The notes under the pieces were generated by a model. That model did not search any database. It was not told the origin of the DNA and saw only the letters and a list, made by a program, of their open reading frames with translations. Below are positions 58,532 to 64,000 of a stretch of DNA of 64,000 nt, one piece after another (position 1 is the stretch's first letter; each line of letters opens with the position of its first letter). Made by a program: the position numbers and the translations under genes. Source of the DNA: an uncultured Treponema sp. (GTDB taxonomy: Bacteria > Spirochaetota > Spirochaetia > Treponematales > Treponemataceae). The stretch spans positions 1-64,000 of the forward strand of contig ONHK01000007.1 of the NCBI GenBank assembly GCA_900317625.1. The letters run 5' to 3'.

Positions 58532-60355
58532 TTATTTGTCCAGCGGAAGTCCGCCGCTTATTGTTGCCCTGATTCTACGAACGCCGGAAGAAGAAGACTG
58601 TTCTTTTTCAATCTTGAATTTTCCAATCTGAGCTGTGTGCTGAACGTGCGGTCCCCCACAAACTTCTTTTGAATACCAGTCTTTCTTTGAATCGCGGCCG
58701 ATTGTGTATACTTTTACCTGTTCACCATATTTATTTACGAACAAAGCCCTGGCACCTTCTGCTTTTGCCTGGTCAAGCGGCATAACTTCCATTGTGACCG
58801 GCAAATCCTCGTTGATTTTTTCGTTAACGATGTCCTCAACTTTCTGAACTTCTTCTTTTGTCATCGGTCGGCCAAAAGTAAAGTCAAAACGCATACGCTC
58901 GTTGTTTATATTTGAACCCTTCTGCGAAACTTCATCGCCAAGAACGTCAACCAAAGCCTGCTGAAGCAAGTGAGTTGCCGTATGATATTTTGTTGTGATA
59001 TCTGACTGTTCCGCCAGTCCGCCTTTTGCTTTTCCAGCATCAAGCGATTTTGAAGCTTCCTGGTGCTTTTTTTCCGCTGCCATAAATCCTTCAACATCAA
59101 CAGTAAATCCGTTTTCCGCACCAAGTTCCTGGGTAAGTTCAAGCGGATAACCGTAAGTTTCGTAAAGATTATATGCAACTTTTCCAGAAATAATCTTTTT
59201 TGGATTTTTCATAAGATTTGGAAGAAGTTTTTGGAATTCAGCCTCACCTTTTTTAAGCGTTGTGCGGAATTTTGCTTCTTCGGCAGTAAGTTCGCGGAAA
59301 ATCTTTTCTTTATTCTGTTCAAGCTCAGGATAAGCGTTCTTGAAATTTTCAATTACAACTGCTGCAACTTCCGCAAGGAATTCCTTTTCGATTCCAAGTT
59401 TCATTCCGTGGCGGACTGCACGGCGAATCAAACGGCGAAGAACGTAACCTGCTCCAACATTTGAAGGAGAAACGCCTTTCTGGTCACCAAGAATAAAAAC
59501 AGAAGCGCGGCTATGATCTGCAATAATTCGCACGCTTTTGTCTTTTTCGGCATCTGTGCCATATTTATAGTTTGAAAGTTCCTCGATTTTCGCAATTATT
59601 GGCTGGAAAACTTCTGTAAGATAAACCGAAGTTTTTCCCTGCAGGATGCAGTTTGTGCGCTCAAGTCCCATTCCTGTATCAACATTTTTCTTTGGAAGCG
59701 GCACAAGAGTTTTTTCATCAACGCGGTTGTACTGCATAAAAACATTGTTCCAGATTTCCATCCAGTTTTCGCTGTCTGTGCCTTTATTTGAGCCAGCCGG
59801 CGGAAGTCCTTCGCCAACCCAGTAGAAAATTTCTGTGTCAGGACCGCATGGACCGGTTGGACCTGCAGCCCACCAGTTGTCGCTTGCAGGAAGATATGCG
59901 ATTTTGTCTTCCGGCATTCCGTTTTCTTTCCAGTAAGTAGCAGCCTCTTCATCGCGCGGAGCATTGTCATCACCGGCAAAAACTGTTACAGAAATTTTTC
60001 TAGGATCAAGACCAAGCCATTTTGGACTTGTAAGGAATTCGTAAGAAAATCCGATTGATTCTTTCTTGAAATAATCGCCCAAAGACCAGTTTCCAAGCAT
60101 TTCAAAACAAGTAAGATGGCTTGGGTCGCCAACTTCATCAATATCACCAGTGCGGATGCATTTCTGATAATCTGTAAGGCGTGTTCCAGAAGGATGTTTT
60201 TCTCCCAAAAGGTATGGAACAAGCGGATGCATTCCGGCGGTTGTAAACAAAACTGATGGATCATTTTCTGGAATCAAAGACTGTCCAGAAATTTCAACGT
60301 GATTTTTACTCTTAAAGAACTCAATATATTTTGAGCGTAATTCGTTTGCAGTCAT
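58532..60355 (-). CDS. alaS: Alanyl-tRNA synthetase, short form
   Basis: AlaRS of 607 residues instead of about 875. It has the class II catalytic motifs (FTTAGMHPLVPYLLGEKHPS; CFEMLGNWSLGDYF; DTGMGLERT; VRHGMKLG) and the editing domain with HTATHLL (HxxxH) and CGGPHVQHT (C-x3-H). It then stops at about the end of the editing domain, so the C-terminal oligomerisation/DHHA1-type C-Ala domain is absent. The short form is, from memory, typical of treponemes. The promoter TTGAAA-17-TATAAT puts the transcript start about 2 nt before the ATG. Confidence 0.94.
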   Translation of the reverse strand: MTANELRSKYIEFFKSKNHVEISGQSLIPENDPSVLFTTAGMHPLVPYLLGEKHPSGTRLTDYQKCIRTGDIDEVGDPSHLTCFEMLGNWSLGDYFKKESIGFSYEFLTSPKWLGLDPRKISVTVFAGDDNAPRDEEAATYWKENGMPEDKIAYLPASDNWWAAGPTGPCGPDTEIFYWVGEGLPPAGSNKGTDSENWMEIWNNVFMQYNRVDEKTLVPLPKKNVDTGMGLERTNCILQGKTSVYLTEVFQPIIAKIEELSNYKYGTDAEKDKSVRIIADHSRASVFILGDQKGVSPSNVGAGYVLRRLIRRAVRHGMKLGIEKEFLAEVAAVVIENFKNAYPELEQNKEKIFRELTAEEAKFRTTLKKGEAEFQKLLPNLMKNPKKIISGKVAYNLYETYGYPLELTQELGAENGFTVDVEGFMAAEKKHQEASKSLDAGKAKGGLAEQSDITTKYHTATHLLQQALVDVLGDEVSQKGSNINNERMRFDFTFGRPMTKEEVQKVEDIVNEKINEDLPVTMEVMPLDQAKAEGARALFVNKYGEQVKVYTIGRDSKKDWYSKEVCGGPHVQHTAQIGKFKIEKEQSSSSGVRRIRATISGGLPLDK

Positions 60356-60363
60356 AATAGATA

Positions 60364-60392
60364 ATTATAATGACGCGTGCCTTATTTTTCAA
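60364..60392 (-). promoter_or_regulatory. alaS promoter (leaderless)
   Basis: Minus strand TTGAAA (60392-60387), 17 bp, TATAAT (60369-60364); start near 60357 and ATG at 60355. No Shine-Dalgarno. Same layout as lysS. Confidence 0.65.
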
Positions 60393-60410
60393 TCTATTTT
60401 CTTTTCAAAT

Positions 60411-61976
60411 TTATTTTGCCACGTTGGCTTCTTTCGTAAGAGTGATTTTCATTCCGTCAGTAGCGTAGCAAGTATCTGGCGAAAGTTTTACCGGCGACAT
60501 TATTATTGTATTCTTGTCAATCGTCGTTTTTACAGTCGGCTTTTGGTTTCGTCTTTTTGCGGGAACCAGCTCTTCCGTTGTCTTGAACTGCATCGCATAC
60601 GCCGGAAGCAAATTTGATTTCTGCGAATTTTCCGGGCGGAATTGAATCACCGGGAAATCTCCGACTGTATCAATAAGATAAGTTCCTTTTTCTTCAATTT
60701 CCGAGCTTGTAAGTGTATAAATTCCGTTTTTAAATGTGATTTTTCTGTTTTCCTCGTCTTTCCAATCTTGAACTTCAGAAAGATTTTTTTCGTATTCAGG
60801 ATGAGGATAATTTATTTTTTCTTCACCAAAAGTGCTTTGGAAAGACATTTTTTTATAAGTTCCATCCCAATGGTTATTTTCTTTGATTAAAAGCCCGACA
60901 TCCTCATGAACGCGTATATAAACTTCGTTCACACCGGTAAGCATAATATCCAGGCGGCGCTTCATGCTTGAAATGATTGAATTTACTAGCGTAAGATAAA
61001 TTCCACTTCGTCTTAGGCTTGAATTTTCCCAGGAATAAACACCTTCTGTATCATTTGAAAGAAAAATCACCTCTTTTGTTCCATAATTAAAATAAATATA
61101 GCTGGCAGACTCATCTGTACTGGAGGTTTTATACCACAATCCGTCAAGATATTCTGCAAAAGTCGCCACATTTCCATTTTGAATTCTAGCAAGCTCGCGG
61201 GCGGCAAGTCGGCTTCCCGTAACACGAATCTGGCGGTTCTGCGTATATTTCTGCTCGGTCTCATTCCAAGTGTATTCTGTCTGGATTTGTCCTATCGCAA
61301 CCGAGGAAGATTTTTGGTCGTCTGACTTATCTGAACTGTAAACCCAGACGCTAAAACTCTGTCCGCGGGTCTGGGAAAGCTCATACGCCTCTGAACGTTC
61401 AGTCTGAACAATAAAAATTGTTCCATCAGACTTAAAGTCGCCGATTTTATTAAGCTCAACAGAATTTTTCTCCCGATTGCAGATGTAAATTTTCATAACC
61501 GAATCACCGCTGTTGTCTACACCTTGATAAACAAGCGCATTTCTGTGATTTCCAATCATATCAACCGCATTAAAAGAAAAAGTCCGTTCACGCGAAATAT
61601 CCGTTGAAATTTCTGCGACGCGTTCATAAGAATTTGAAGTTGAATTATAAAGACCAACAATAAGGAAAAGATTTTCTGAGCCGGCTTTGTGAATAGCAAC
61701 AACCTGATCATCAAGATTGTCGCCATCAAAATCAAGCGTCAATGCGCTAATCAATGTTTCAGTTGGAAGCAATGGAATAAAAGATGTCATCATTATGTTT
61801 TCGCCGGAAATCTCAGAAGATTCTGTTCCGTTTCCAATATTGTCCGCAGAAACTGGAGTAACAACTTTTGCACGTACACTTTGAGTTTTTCGGAAAACAG
61901 TAAATCTTAAAACAAGAGCAACGGCAAGCACAGCAAAAAGCGTGCTAAAAAAAATGACAACAACTTTATTTTTCAT
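60411..61976 (-). CDS. Pallilysin (Tp0751)-related protein without HEXXH
   Basis: Start taken at the ATG at 61976 (a TTG at 61991 would add five residues), giving 521 residues. An N-terminal membrane anchor (VVVIFFSTLFAVLAVALVLR) precedes an exported part. Residues near 275-375 align by eye with the C-terminal half of T. pallidum Tp0751: LDGLWYKT, the 'NSIISSMKRRLDIMLTGVNE' segment, 'VYIRVHEDVGLLI' and 'WDGTYKKM' against Tp0751 LAGLWIQT, NTAISSIRRRLEVTFESHEV, IHVRAVEDVARLK and WDGQYTRY. The HEXXH of Tp0751 (HEVIH) is NEVYI here, so a zinc-protease role through that motif is not possible. Adhesion or a lipocalin-fold binding role is more likely. It is preceded directly by the groEL terminator. 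Confidence 0.82.
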   Translation of the reverse strand: MKNKVVVIFFSTLFAVLAVALVLRFTVFRKTQSVRAKVVTPVSADNIGNGTESSEISGENIMMTSFIPLLPTETLISALTLDFDGDNLDDQVVAIHKAGSENLFLIVGLYNSTSNSYERVAEISTDISRERTFSFNAVDMIGNHRNALVYQGVDNSGDSVMKIYICNREKNSVELNKIGDFKSDGTIFIVQTERSEAYELSQTRGQSFSVWVYSSDKSDDQKSSSVAIGQIQTEYTWNETEQKYTQNRQIRVTGSRLAARELARIQNGNVATFAEYLDGLWYKTSSTDESASYIYFNYGTKEVIFLSNDTEGVYSWENSSLRRSGIYLTLVNSIISSMKRRLDIMLTGVNEVYIRVHEDVGLLIKENNHWDGTYKKMSFQSTFGEEKINYPHPEYEKNLSEVQDWKDEENRKITFKNGIYTLTSSEIEEKGTYLIDTVGDFPVIQFRPENSQKSNLLPAYAMQFKTTEELVPAKRRNQKPTVKTTIDKNTIIMSPVKLSPDTCYATDGMKITLTKEANVAK

Positions 61977-61990
61977 ATAATTAATATACA

Positions 61991-62029
61991 AAAAAAAATC
62001 GGCATTCGCAACGAATACCGATTTTTTTT
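61991..62029 (-). terminator. groEL terminator
   Basis: AAAAAAAATCGGCATTCG (61991-62008) pairs with CGAATACCGATTTTTTTT (62012-62029) with one mismatch and a 3-nt loop; both ends are homopolymeric, so it can act in either direction. It ends 15 nt before the start codon of the pallilysin-like gene. Confidence 0.88.
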
Positions 62030-62075
62030 GCCACGCAAAACTGACTAGTGGACTCAGGCTTAGGGCTCTACCGCC

Positions 62076-64000
<1,925 letters not shown>

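Noticed and set aside
62030..62075. Possible tRNA or small RNA downstream of groEL
   Set aside because: No acceptor/T-arm pattern could be found; the only strong fold is the terminator at 61991-62029.

Overview
The window looks like chromosomal DNA from a spirochaete, most likely a host-associated Treponema. It is A/T-rich and mostly densely coding. Treponeme-like marks, read from the proteins, are: a class I lysyl-tRNA synthetase, an EF-G of the mitochondrial EFG1-like type, a short alanyl-tRNA synthetase without the C-terminal oligomerisation domain, groES and groEL at separate sites, a pallilysin (Tp0751)-like protein, many spirochaetal lipoproteins and a chemoreceptor. The genus is an inference; no rRNA, tRNA or CRISPR array was recognised.

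Layout. 1-1670: two divergent Rpn-type nuclease genes (one cut by the window edge, one split by a -1 frame change) around a 0.7 kb repeat-rich gap. 1880-10669: a same-strand surface locus with two large fibronectin-III lipoproteins, a small exported paralogue of the second one's C-terminus, a small lipoprotein and a beta-barrel-like protein. 10708-11484: an unrecognised two-gene accessory cassette with its own promoter. 11490-16637: membrane proteins, an FNT channel, the TIGR03545/TIGR03546 pair and exonuclease III. 16860-20860: a near-complete pantothenate/CoA operon (panB-panC-coaC-coaB-coaX-panD). 21156-23548: a zinc/cadmium-type ArsR repressor and P1B ATPase with a readable operator. 23649-32058: lysS, a chemoreceptor, a membrane protein, a RecA/KaiC-like ATPase, fusA and a YhbY-type RNA-binding protein. 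32159-36822: a Gld-type ABC exporter operon. 37173-40554: argJ-argB-argD. 40643-46703: an S41 protease, a CBS-containing pyrophosphatase, gltX, a COG2426 membrane protein and a tyrosine phosphatase. 46809-53332: dnaE, a YggT protein and recG. 53329-63704: a sigma-70 factor, groES, a TPR lipoprotein, nusB, a SurA-like chaperone, alaS, the pallilysin-like protein and groEL.

The most interesting non-coding signals are as follows. (1) A family of about 140-200 bp interspersed elements (four copies plus one miniature) folds into nested stems whose arms differ between copies but stay paired. (2) The sigma-factor gene beside groES has a full consensus sigma-54 (-24/-12) promoter, suggesting an RpoN-to-sigma cascade like the one known in Borrelia. 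(3) About ten genes have a -10 box 6-9 nt before the ATG and no Shine-Dalgarno, i.e. probable leaderless mRNAs. (4) A nine-C tract in a lipoprotein signal peptide could give phase variation. (5) The frame-split Rpn gene leaves its C-terminal domain with its own ribosome-binding site, recalling intragenic Rpn antitoxins.

All calls were made by eye. Protein family names rest on recognised motifs and remembered family features, not on a database search.
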